From positions 1 through 31,452 of IMG/VR virus record IMGVR_UViG_3300046005_002020: 31,452 bases of DNA; one strand, 5' to 3'. The position numbers were made by a program, and so were the translations under genes. The notes beneath the pieces are model-generated. The model saw nothing but the letters and a program-made list of their open reading frames with translations, had not been told where the DNA came from and did no database searches. Positions 1 to 8,600 of the stretch are shown in pieces (within the stretch, counting starts at the first letter, position 1; each line of letters starts with the position of its first letter). Source of the DNA: a virus.

Positions 1-2732
1 GTCGAGCCAAAACTTATGACGGCTGGCGTTGCTGCAACGGCATTTGCATTTGTCGTTGCGAGTTTAAATGTATTTGCTGTCAATACCACTGCATAGTAAA
101 TAGTATTAACACTCAAGCCATTAATAGTTGTTCCAGTGTAGTAATATTGGACTGGAACACCTGTCGTTAATCCATGATCGATTGATGTTGTTAATATATT
201 CGAGGCGGAATTTGTTATCAATACCTGACTAGCTGCTTTAGAGATTCGGTAAAAAACATTATAAAGTGACGCCTGACCTTCCCAGGATGCGTGAACTTTG
301 CTCCCTATAACACCTGGTGCAATAAAATAGGTACTTTCTGTCAATGTTAAATTAGAAAGAGAGGTAACATAGGGTTGATCTATACCAGTTTTGGGCTTTT
401 GTAGCACTAATCCTGATTCAATTGCGCCAAACTTACTGGGATTATGCTCAACAGCCGATACGGTAAATAAATCTGCATGCTTGCCATCTTGTGCAATCGA
501 TACTACTCTTGCCAACATCGGCACAACTTCATCGCTCAATACAAACACTGCATTGTCTAGTGGCAGTGTTGTTAAGGCTGTTGTCCATGTTAAGGTGGTA
601 AAAGTGCCTGCTGTTTGTGTAAGTACCCTTTCAACAAATGAGCCATCTGCCATCGCTATAAAGATGGATACGGATGCTACAGCAGTTAAGCCTGAGCCTA
701 GCGATAAGGTTACTGGGGCATCTAATGTTGCGGATGTAGAAGAGCATGCAACTATTCTTCCACCTGTTCGTTTGCCTGCTCTAAATGAATCACAAATTTT
801 TATTATTTCACCAGGAAATAACAAGGAGGAATCCAGCCCCACATTGAAGGTAATAATGTTGGATTCGTATTTTTCGCTATAGAGTATCCAGCGCCCTACT
901 CGCTGCGCCTGACCTCTGCTACTGCAACCAAATGCAACAGTGTCAACCTTCTTAATGCCCATCGATGAATTAACCAAATCATGATCTTCAACATACTCGA
1001 CACGTTGCTTGTAATTGTAGTCAGGGTCATTCCATGTCACATTAACAACGCTGTGACGATCTCTTCTTGATGAGCTTGAGTAATTAAACTCGCCATTAAC
1101 CACATTAGCTTGATTAAATATCATTGTGGGTGTGGCTGGAGAATCTTGCCTAAAACAAACCATGCCTCCATTCCAATATGCCATACCTCTAAATACAGAA
1201 GTTATATCAGAAATAATTTTGTAAGCTTCAGCTTGCGTCTGTAACTGTGTATTAATGGTAAAGCGCGCTTCTTTTCCTCCAAAGCCATCATCCACCAATT
1301 CATCACAATATTTGCCAATGGTGTACAACATTGACTTATCAACCTGCACTGCTCCAATGTAGTTACCTAAGCCATAACGTGAGCTTGTTAACAAATCATA
1401 CAGTATCCACGCAGGGTTGCTTGATATCGCTGTAGTAAAGCCGCCATTCCATATGCCTGTATAAATGCCTGTCGCCTTACCATCGCCATCTATTGTGATA
1501 TTGTTGGGAACTTGTATGTACAAGCCATTAACTAAGTAGCCACGACTGGGTACGCTTGAAAAGGTTGTTGGGTCTAAATCAACTGATATTAATGCAGAGT
1601 TAGGGTAATTTAAGTTAGCATCGGTTATTTCAACATAGCTATCAAAATAGGTTTTGTTTTGAAGAGCGGCAGTTGTACTGTCGGCAGTAACCCTTATAAC
1701 TTTTATCGTCCAGCCAATTGTTGCTGTAGGTAACGTCAAAACAGTGCTTTTTTGATATTTTGATTTTGTTTTACCCTTTATTGTTACATCTGTGCCAAAG
1801 GGAACGTAAGAGCCGCCATCGACTGATATCTGAAAATTGTAAGTGACGCTACTTCCGCTAATGTCACCTGTTGACATATCTTGAGAGGTTAGAGCGGCTA
1901 TGTTGATAATAATTCGAACTCGATCAACATTTAAATTGGTAATAGAAAACGTCTTTGGCGAAAGTGTTGTAAACTCAATACTGGACATACTGGTGGGTGT
2001 CTCAATGCTTGAGAAACCAGGTATAACCTCCTGATCAGGACTGCCATCTCTTGAGTCAAAACTGGTTGCTGGAAAATTATAATCACCTGCCTCATTTAAC
2101 AATGCTGTGTTGTTTAGAAATATTGACTGAGCGCCATTAACTAAACCACCAATCTTACCTTCGCCTATCAAGTCAATAACCGATATTTTAGCTTTTGATT
2201 GTAGCGTATCAGCTGCCTCAACCGCTTGTCTTGCCGCACCGCCAGAACCCTTTCCACCACCTCCAGAACCTGTTACAGCCGCGAAACGTTGTCTGTGACC
2301 ACCATTGTGAACCCTTATGCCATCAGCTATAAAAGTGTGATGAGGCTCGACTGTCAAGTTGTAGACAGACTCGCTTTCAACAGCGGTCATGCTGATAATA
2401 GGTCGCAAATGTCCCATGCCATCGACAACTGCATCATGCTCTGTGAGTGTGCCTATTTCAACAAAAGCATTGTATTGGTTTAACACCCAGTGATTAGGTG
2501 TTATAACTATCTCACCATTCCAAAATTTAACATTTAGTAGCGGCTGTGGATCTTCGTGAATATGTAATTTAGTAACCTTTGCAAGATGAATATTATTGTA
2601 CTCATCAAATGCCAATACCGAATCACCCTCCTTAATTAATTCGATAGCAACCGTTTTTCCATGCTCTAACTGAACTTGTGTACCCGCTTTAAAACAGCCA
2701 CCACCTGACCCTATAATTTTTTCAATAGTCAT
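1..2732 (-). CDS. J: Phage tail tip protein J (TipJ family) with N-terminal Hint domain; 3' end cut by window edge
   Basis: This is the central tail-hub and host-specificity protein, at the tail tip where it contacts the receptor. The frame is open from an ATG at 2732 to the left edge (910 codons visible). After a Gly-rich start, residues 13-143 form a Hint (intein-like) domain. The J protein proper resumes with another Gly-rich stretch and then segments that line up by eye with lambda gpJ: SVIDLIGEGKIGGLVNG, ITIKGKTKSKYQKS, YVEITDANLNYPNSALI, SSRYGLGNYIGAVQVDK and RDRHSVVNVTWNDPDYN. The last visible ~200 residues look like fibronectin-type or beta-rich repeats. The ATG overlaps the stop of gene I by one base (TAATG), implying translational coupling. 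The TipJ assignment is firm from these segments. Whether the Hint domain splices or cleaves is not known from sequence. Confidence 0.93.
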   Translation of the reverse strand, partial: MTIEKIIGSGGGCFKAGTQVQLEHGKTVAIELIKEGDSVLAFDEYNNIHLAKVTKLHIHEDPQPLLNVKFWNGEIVITPNHWVLNQYNAFVEIGTLTEHDAVVDGMGHLRPIISMTAVESESVYNLTVEPHHTFIADGIRVHNGGHRQRFAAVTGSGGGGKGSGGAARQAVEAADTLQSKAKISVIDLIGEGKIGGLVNGAQSIFLNNTALLNEAGDYNFPATSFDSRDGSPDQEVIPGFSSIETPTSMSSIEFTTLSPKTFSITNLNVDRVRIIINIAALTSQDMSTGDISGSSVTYNFQISVDGGSYVPFGTDVTIKGKTKSKYQKSTVLTLPTATIGWTIKVIRVTADSTTAALQNKTYFDSYVEITDANLNYPNSALISVDLDPTTFSSVPSRGYLVNGLYIQVPNNITIDGDGKATGIYTGIWNGGFTTAISSNPAWILYDLLTSSRYGLGNYIGAVQVDKSMLYTIGKYCDELVDDGFGGKEARFTINTQLQTQAEAYKIISDITSVFRGMAYWNGGMVCFRQDSPATPTMIFNQANVVNGEFNYSSSSRRDRHSVVNVTWNDPDYNYKQRVEYVEDHDLVNSSMGIKKVDTVAFGCSSRGQAQRVGRWILYSEKYESNIITFNVGLDSSLLFPGEIIKICDSFRAGKRTGGRIVACSSTSATLDAPVTLSLGSGLTAVASVSIFIAMADGSFVERVLTQTAGTFTTLTWTTALTTLPLDNAVFVLSDEVVPMLARVVSIAQDGKHADLFTVSAVEHNPSKFGAIESGLVLQKPKTGIDQPYVTSLSNLTLTESTYFIAPGVIGSKVHASWEGQASLYNVFYRISKAASQVLITNSASNILTTSIDHGLTTGVPVQYYYTGTTINGLSVNTIYYAVVLTANTFKLATTNANAVAATPAVISFGS
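2304..2696 (-). other. Hint (intein-like / BIL-type) domain inside TipJ, 131 aa
   Basis: The domain runs from Cys13 to Asn143 of the J reading frame. Block A begins C-F-K-A-G-T directly after GSGGG. Block B is ITPNHWVL, with the T-x-x-H signature (His81). Blocks F and G read YNLTVEPHHTF followed by IADGIRVHN, ending in the His-Asn pair that cyclises in inteins. The residue after Asn143 is Gly, not Cys, Ser or Thr, so the canonical +1 nucleophile is missing. This matches bacterial intein-like (BIL) domains rather than classic inteins. There is no room for a homing endonuclease. Gly-rich sequence on both sides (GGG before, GGH after) looks like one Gly-rich J N-terminus split by the insertion. 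Confidence 0.88.
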
Positions 2733-3676
2733 TATGCCGCTCCTGTTGTAAAGCTATAGATGGATGTACCTAAATACTTATTATTTACCCAATCTTTAAA
2801 ACAGCCTGATGGTAGCACTACAAAATAAGTAGTATTTGCTGCCAAATTAGTTAATGGATTGATCGTCACTTGCGAGCCATTAATGGTCACTGAGCCGCTT
2901 GTTGCAACATTAATGCTTTCAAACACTGTTCCACTTTTTTTATCTTTACGAATGCGAATAGTGCCTGCGCCCTTTTTGACCGTTTCAGAGAAAGTTAAAA
3001 CAATATTTGTAGTTGTTGCGACACCAACAGCGCCATTTGAGGGGCTGAAAGTAACTATAGTTGGGGCAATTTCATCTTCTGACGAATCATCAACGGTTAA
3101 TGACGCTGATATAGGATGAGAGCCTACTAAACAAGTGCCATAAATAAGCGAGACTGGAACGCCTTGCGCGACTGTATTGGCTGGACCATTAAAGTAGTAA
3201 GAGGTTTTATCAACTCTTGATGAGGTATCATAAGTACCCATCGAAGGTTGAGGTGTTAAGATGGAAACAATGCCCTGTGCCATCATTGCTACGCCACCGA
3301 GACCTGCCATTACAGCTTGTCCAATGGTTAAAAACCCATATTGCTGCAAGGCAACAGCGGCAATAATGATCACTGCCCCTAGTATTATTGCGCCAAACTT
3401 GCCACTACCTTTTAAAACTGGCGTAAAACGGATGCTGATGATTTTTCCATCCATGAACAGTTCTTGCTCGGTAATATCGCTTGTTATGCCATTTTCATAT
3501 TCGCAAGTGACCTGATAACCTTCATAATTAACTAAGTTATCCCTTACCCAATAAGGCAAAGAAGGCTCATTACAACCAATCATGCGTATAGCTTCTGCGG
3601 GTGAATTGACACATAAATCCCACCGTTTACCAAATTTCTTGCCCATTGCGCCATCTAAAATTACCGCTGTCGTCAC
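2732..3676 (-). CDS. I: Tail tip assembly protein I with C-terminal bacterial Ig-like (Big_5-type) domain
   Basis: This is a lambda gpI-like tail-tip assembly protein of 314 aa, sitting between K and J as in lambda. Its start is GTG inside a GTGA overlap with the K stop. Residues 1-200 hold the I-family core, including a strongly hydrophobic Gly/Ala-rich pair of segments around 95-145. Residues ~205-312 are a separate domain: PTIVTFSPSNGAVGV, then NIVLTFSETV, then TYFVVLPSG, ending SIYSFTTG. That is the signature of SbsA/Big_5 Ig-like domains. Lambda gpI is shorter and I do not recall it carrying this module, so the Ig-like domain is an addition here. Phage Ig-like domains are thought to bind surface carbohydrate weakly, but that role is inference for this protein. 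Confidence 0.85.
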   Translation of the reverse strand: MTTAVILDGAMGKKFGKRWDLCVNSPAEAIRMIGCNEPSLPYWVRDNLVNYEGYQVTCEYENGITSDITEQELFMDGKIISIRFTPVLKGSGKFGAIILGAVIIIAAVALQQYGFLTIGQAVMAGLGGVAMMAQGIVSILTPQPSMGTYDTSSRVDKTSYYFNGPANTVAQGVPVSLIYGTCLVGSHPISASLTVDDSSEDEIAPTIVTFSPSNGAVGVATTTNIVLTFSETVKKGAGTIRIRKDKKSGTVFESINVATSGSVTINGSQVTINPLTNLAANTTYFVVLPSGCFKDWVNNKYLGTSIYSFTTGAA

Positions 3677-4443
3677 GCTGTTTTCTCCATAAATGATTGA
3701 TGACGCAAATGATGCGTAGTATGCTTTTGATAAAAACCGCCACCGTAAACATCCGTCCTTGATAGACGACCCATGCAGTGATGTAAAATTCGGTCATCGC
3801 CTACATAAATAGCAATATGATCGGTAACAGCAGGCGATATTTTGATCAAAAATAAATCCCCGACATTTACTTCTTTATCTAACAGCGAAACAAAGCCTGC
3901 TTTTTTATAGCTATCAACTAACATGTTGACGCCTTGCTGCTCCCAATCTAATAATTCAGGATAACCTTTAGCTCTAAAATCGATAGCGATTGAAAATTCT
4001 TTTTGGTAGTAGTCTCTTGCCAATGTAAAGCAATCCTTAACACCATAGATATAAGGTCGCTCTAAATAACCCTCTTCAATATCTTCTGGGGCAACATGCA
4101 CGATGTCGCTAAAGTAAACTCTACCAAAATCACCTTCATTGATGCCTATAATGAACCAATCCACACCTGTTGCATTACATGCCGCAATATCGGTCTGAGA
4201 GGGCTGTGGTGACTCGTTTACATGCGAGTGCCAAATGCCATAAACTTCACCATTATCGATGTGCTGACGGTACTCATCAGTCGCTATGACAAAACGCTGT
4301 TCAGGGTTGTCGGCAACATTATTGCAACGAACAGCTATCAGTTTTTTACCAACTTTGGTGATAACACCACAGGATTCATTCGGGTAATCTTGCTCTGCAA
4401 ATTGTTTAATAGCAGTCTCTATCTGCTTACCTAATTTAGCCAT
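3673..4443 (-). CDS. K: Tail tip protein K: JAMM (Mov34/MPN) plus NlpC/P60 peptidase domains
   Basis: This 256-aa tail-tip protein has two enzyme-like domains. Residues ~10-115 are a JAB/JAMM metalloprotease-like domain with E23, H72-x-H74, S82 and D85 (WHSHVNESPQPSQTD). Residues ~125-255 are NlpC/P60, with candidate catalytic C138 (YGVKDCFTLA) and H209 (TDHIAIYVGDD). Lambda gpK has the same pair. The NlpC/P60 half is expected to cut peptidoglycan cross-links during DNA entry; both putative active sites look intact. I prefer ATG 4443 over a more distal TTG at 4494. ATG 4443 overlaps the L stop by eight bases and gives the family's normal N-terminus. The gene overlaps I by four bases at its end. 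Confidence 0.9.
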   Translation of the reverse strand: MAKLGKQIETAIKQFAEQDYPNESCGVITKVGKKLIAVRCNNVADNPEQRFVIATDEYRQHIDNGEVYGIWHSHVNESPQPSQTDIAACNATGVDWFIIGINEGDFGRVYFSDIVHVAPEDIEEGYLERPYIYGVKDCFTLARDYYQKEFSIAIDFRAKGYPELLDWEQQGVNMLVDSYKKAGFVSLLDKEVNVGDLFLIKISPAVTDHIAIYVGDDRILHHCMGRLSRTDVYGGGFYQKHTTHHLRHQSFMEKTA

Positions 4444-5206
4444 ATTGCATAGAGCCTGGAAAGCCACCATAAGGTAGAACTGCTGTTGTTCCAAAACGCG
4501 CTTCGCAAGAGGTTAAACGTTTGCCGCAGACATCCGAGGCTAACGTATAAACTTGCGTATCTACTGCGTTAAATAGCTTTGCCCCTACTGCATTGGGGTT
4601 ATAGCCACATTCTGCACCTGCGTATTTCCAGGGACAAGAGTTTTGATGCACCTGTCTTGATGGCAGCATGACGCCCATCAAATCAAAAGCAGAAGCTAAT
4701 TCCCACTCGATCATATAGCGTGTTTCTGACATTTTTTGATCTATAAACCAGACATCATCAGGGTAATGCTGATTAGGATCAGCAGTCGTATTGATACCGC
4801 CGACAAAGTTGACTGCATCCAAATACTTAACAAATGTTCTTTTGCGAATTAATTTTGCGCCAATCAAGTCATCGAATTGATAAACGGTTGCGCTAAATGC
4901 GCCATCAACATTAGCTAATCGTATTTTGGGTCTAGGTAGCGCACCTGTTGTTCCCGATGCGAACCCTTCTGATTCAATAGGTAAAGCAATGTAAGTTTTA
5001 CCTTGCCAAATAACATTTGCCGACAGTTTATTTGTGCCTGCATAAAAATACATGTAGTTGTTTGCGATACCTGTCAATACGCTCACATCCAATACATAAA
5101 GCTCCATTAGTGCGCTAGGTGATAACGATTGTATTTCTGCTTGTATCAGAGCTGTTGTGGAGTCTGATATGTCCATAACATTGGCAACGTTACTATCAAT
5201 AGCCAT
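4436..5206 (-). CDS. L: Minor tail protein L, four-cysteine iron-sulfur type
   Basis: This is a lambda gpL-like tail-tip protein of 256 aa. The C-terminal third holds four conserved cysteines, C191, C200, C227 and C234 (CPWKYAGAEC and then DVCGKRLTSC). Lambda gpL is known to hold a [4Fe-4S] cluster, so the same ligand set is likely here. The gene starts at an ATG overlapping the M stop by one base (TAATG), and its end overlaps K. This packed M-L-K-I-J order is the diagnostic lambda tail-tip block. Nothing looks truncated or frameshifted. Confidence 0.9.
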   Translation of the reverse strand: MAIDSNVANVMDISDSTTALIQAEIQSLSPSALMELYVLDVSVLTGIANNYMYFYAGTNKLSANVIWQGKTYIALPIESEGFASGTTGALPRPKIRLANVDGAFSATVYQFDDLIGAKLIRKRTFVKYLDAVNFVGGINTTADPNQHYPDDVWFIDQKMSETRYMIEWELASAFDLMGVMLPSRQVHQNSCPWKYAGAECGYNPNAVGAKLFNAVDTQVYTLASDVCGKRLTSCEARFGTTAVLPYGGFPGSMQYG

Positions 5207-5559
5207 TACGCATTAGCCTCATACACGCGATTAAACTTAACGGCAACTTGTCCAATTTTTGCTGACACTTTTGCGAATGCATACTCCCTACAAACATACA
5301 CACCTAACTCTCCAAATGGATTTGTCCATTGAAAGCTGGTAACAGCGCCCATACTTCTTAAAAAGGTTCTGATCGCCATAATGTCACCTCCTGCTACTGA
5401 GCTACCCGTAAACGTCATTGTCCATTCAACGACTTCTGAATTGATACCTCTTGCTGTGCGCTGCTCATAACCATCGCCAAACTTGGTAATGTTTACATCA
5501 GGTTTGATACTTTCATTTGCACCCTCATCGGGATACCAAGTAAATATTTGCTTTGCCAT
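5206..5559 (-). CDS. M: Minor tail protein M
   Basis: This is a lambda gpM-like distal tail protein of 117 aa. Family signatures include FTWYPDEGAN near the start, the VNITKFGDGYEQRTARG segment at ~24-40, and an SFQWTNPFGELGVYVCREY block at ~95-113. It is the first gene of the tail-tip block. The 69-bp gap to the tape measure gene holds a -35/-10-like pair and an 18-bp palindrome ending seven bases before the ATG. I see no Shine-Dalgarno sequence just upstream of the ATG; the palindrome occupies that place, so expression may depend on the palindrome or on leaderless-like initiation. Confidence 0.9.
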   Translation of the reverse strand: MAKQIFTWYPDEGANESIKPDVNITKFGDGYEQRTARGINSEVVEWTMTFTGSSVAGGDIMAIRTFLRSMGAVTSFQWTNPFGELGVYVCREYAFAKVSAKIGQVAVKFNRVYEANA

Positions 5560-5565
5560 AAATAA

Positions 5566-5583
5566 TAAGTCACTGGTGAATTA
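5566..5583. promoter_or_regulatory. 18-bp palindromic operator-like site, upstream of M
   Basis: TAAGTCACTGGTGAATTA matches the recurring 18-bp palindrome with one broken arm base. On the minus strand it follows TTGACG, a 17-base spacer and TATTCT (about 5607-5590), so it would lie near the transcription start of the M-L-K-I-J block. See the operator finding for the full list of copies. Confidence 0.7.
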
Positions 5584-5628
5584 CTTTATAGAATAAACGC
5601 TTAGGCTTCATTCGTCAATTTTAAATTG

Positions 5629-8600
5629 CTATGTAGACCACAGTGCGCCGCCTGGTCGTTTTTGCTCAACAATAGTTTTAACCACCATGCCTTTTATATT
5701 GTCAGCCATTTTTGACCACATTTCATCTTGTGTGCCATTTTTACCTGCGCCATCTTGTTTGGTAGACCCATCGCCTTTGTTATCAACATTAATAACAATT
5801 GAAACGCCGCCAACAGCTAATCCCGCATTGCCCGCATTCATACTAGACGATAGCCCACTCACCTTATCACTTGATATATTTCCCGCTATGCCGCCTACCG
5901 CGAACGAGTTGAAGTTGGACTCTTGAATGGTAGCTGGGATTGATTTTCCACCAGGCAACAACGCCTTCGCGGTTAAGTTACCAGTTACATCACGCATGAC
6001 AGAAAGGGGAATGCTTCTGCCGTCATGCATGGGTATAAATGCTTCAGGCACATCTGCTTCTGCAAAGAGCGCAATCTGCGGTGTATTTTTTACACCCCCT
6101 GCCAACATCTGCCCTCTTGTCATTTTAGTGGCATTGTTTAACATCGCACCGCCACTTGCAAACGCATAAGCGCCACCAACAATACCACCATATTTTTTAG
6201 GCATTAATGAGGCGTCGAAGCTCCAATTCATTCCTGATGAAGGCGTTGCGGACATTGTTGAACCACCACCACTTCCACCGCCGCCAAACATACCAATTGC
6301 AGACTGTAGGGCTTGCAGCATCAGCATCTTGATAATCATTTGAGAAATACCAGTCAAAACTGTCCGTGTAAAGTCCTTAAAATTTGATGTGCCATTGACT
6401 ATCATATTAGCTAGACCATCTACCATACCATTGGTAAAGTCCGCCGCAGCTTGTCCAGCTACCATATTAAAATCAATGGTATCTTGCGTCATTTGTTGAA
6501 ACGCATTTCTATGGTTGTAAGCAATCTCTGCTTGTTTTTCTATATATATATTTTTCTCATTTTCAAGATCAGCAGCCAATTTGCCAGAGTCATTGCCTTG
6601 AAGTTTTAAGTTAGTTACCGTGTAATTGTAATTTTCTTCAGCGGCTCTTAAATCTCTTTGTTTTGAAGTAAGTCCAACCCCTCTTGCTATTTTACTGCTT
6701 GCGATAGTGTGATTGGATGCCGCCCTCTTATCTTCAATGTAAATCTTATTGTTGTAATCTCTAACAGCATCGTATTGCTGCTCCAATGATGCTTTTAATG
6801 CCGCTTTTTCTTTATCGAGTACAACGCCTTTATCATGAGCCGCTTCCATCGCAGCAGTTATGCTGGCATCTTTAGTTTGTTTTTGTATAGCCAATGCATC
6901 TCTGCTGGCGGCTATTTTGGAAGTATTTAACTCTCGATTCATTTTGATATCGAGATCCATCAAATATTCGTCTTTTTGATTTGCCTGCGCTATTTGTTGA
7001 TTATCAATTCGCTCTTTTTCAGCAATAGTATGATTAATGCCTTTAAGTATTTCCGCATCGTGCTTTTTCGATGCACTTTGTGAATCCGAGTTGTACTCTT
7101 TTTGTGAGGCGATTTGCGCATCATAACTGGACTCTTGATTTTTTAATGCAATTTGACGATCAATATTAGCAGTATCTTCACCTTTTTTGACCATCTCCTC
7201 TCTTTGATAGTCCAACTTAAATGCTTCTGAATCTTTGTAGACAAACGCTTTGGGGTCTTTGCTTTTTAAACCTTGTAATTTGTTTGCTTTTGCCGCGTTA
7301 TCAGCCCGTTGATCGTTAATTGCCTTTATTTGTTTTTCAAGCTCTTTATCATTGACGCCTGACAATGCGCCATCACTGGGCAATATATTCTTTTTAACCA
7401 AGCCAAGACTTGTGCCAACATCTTTTAGTTTTGCGGTAATTGCGTTAATGAATGTGTTGGCTGATTCAAACTTAAGAATGTTTTGCCAATCAATTTGATT
7501 AGACTTGATCTTATCTATTTCATTATTGACACCCAATAAATCAGCATCGACTACTTTTATCGCTTCTTCATTTTGTGTTAAATTTTTTGCCAACTCTGCT
7601 TTTTTTGCAACATCCGCTGTCTTGTCTATTTCACTTTGTATTTGAGCCAAGTTAAACACATACTGTTGCTTTAAAGACTCCAATGCTTGTCTTTCCTCGT
7701 TAAAGCCGACAAACAAAGTGATGCTATCTTTTTGACCCTTTGGTGCAATTGCTTTTGCTGTATTAATGGCTTCGAGCTTTAATCTTTCTTGGTTTTTTAA
7801 ATCTTGATTTAATTTAGCATCCTGAAGTGTGAGCGTTTCCTCATGCAACTTAAGCATTGCCGCTCTTTTGTAAGCATTAACCTCATCATCTGTCTTCTTT
7901 GAAATCTCTTTAAACTGATCGGCATTTTTATTAATCGCATCAACCTTAATTTTATATTCGGTCGTTGTTGATGCTAATACAGTCTCCACTTCAGCTTGCG
8001 CCAATTGCTTTTGTTTGGCAATTTGATTGTTGAAATTCTCTCTTTGACTTTCTTGAATTGCTTGCTGTGATACTTTAATGATGTCGTTGTAAGAGGCAAG
8101 CTGATCTACCATTTCTCTTGGCGCATCGCGCGTTTTGCCATCAGCCAATTGATTACCCATTAAGCCTTTGTGACGCTCTTTTTCAATATCTGCACTTAAC
8201 TTATCCCTAATGGCAGTTAACTCTTCGAGATTTTGTTTGGCTAAATTAATGTCTTCAATTGTCTTAAGTGCGGCATCACCATCTACCCTGAGTGGTTTTG
8301 CATTTAACTCACGCTGTTTTGCGGCAACGTCATCCAATGAAGTTACAGCTTTATTACCAAACTCTATAAACTGATAGCCTACTAACGCGACTGCTGTTGC
8401 AATTGCACCTAGTGGACCTGGAATTAATTTCAATGCAGCGCCAACAATACCAACCGCAGCAGCCCATGAGCCAATATCTTTAGGAAGTGATTCAGATATT
8501 GCCGACATTCTGCCACCATTTTGGCTAGTAACGCCTTCATTGATACCACCCGTCATTGAATTGTTGCCCCAATTTGACAACTTTCTTGTGCCAACAGTTG

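Noticed and set aside
391-882. 163-codon plus-strand frame
   Set aside because: Antisense to the well-supported J gene; no Shine-Dalgarno and low-complexity Ser/Thr/Val composition typical of a shadow frame.
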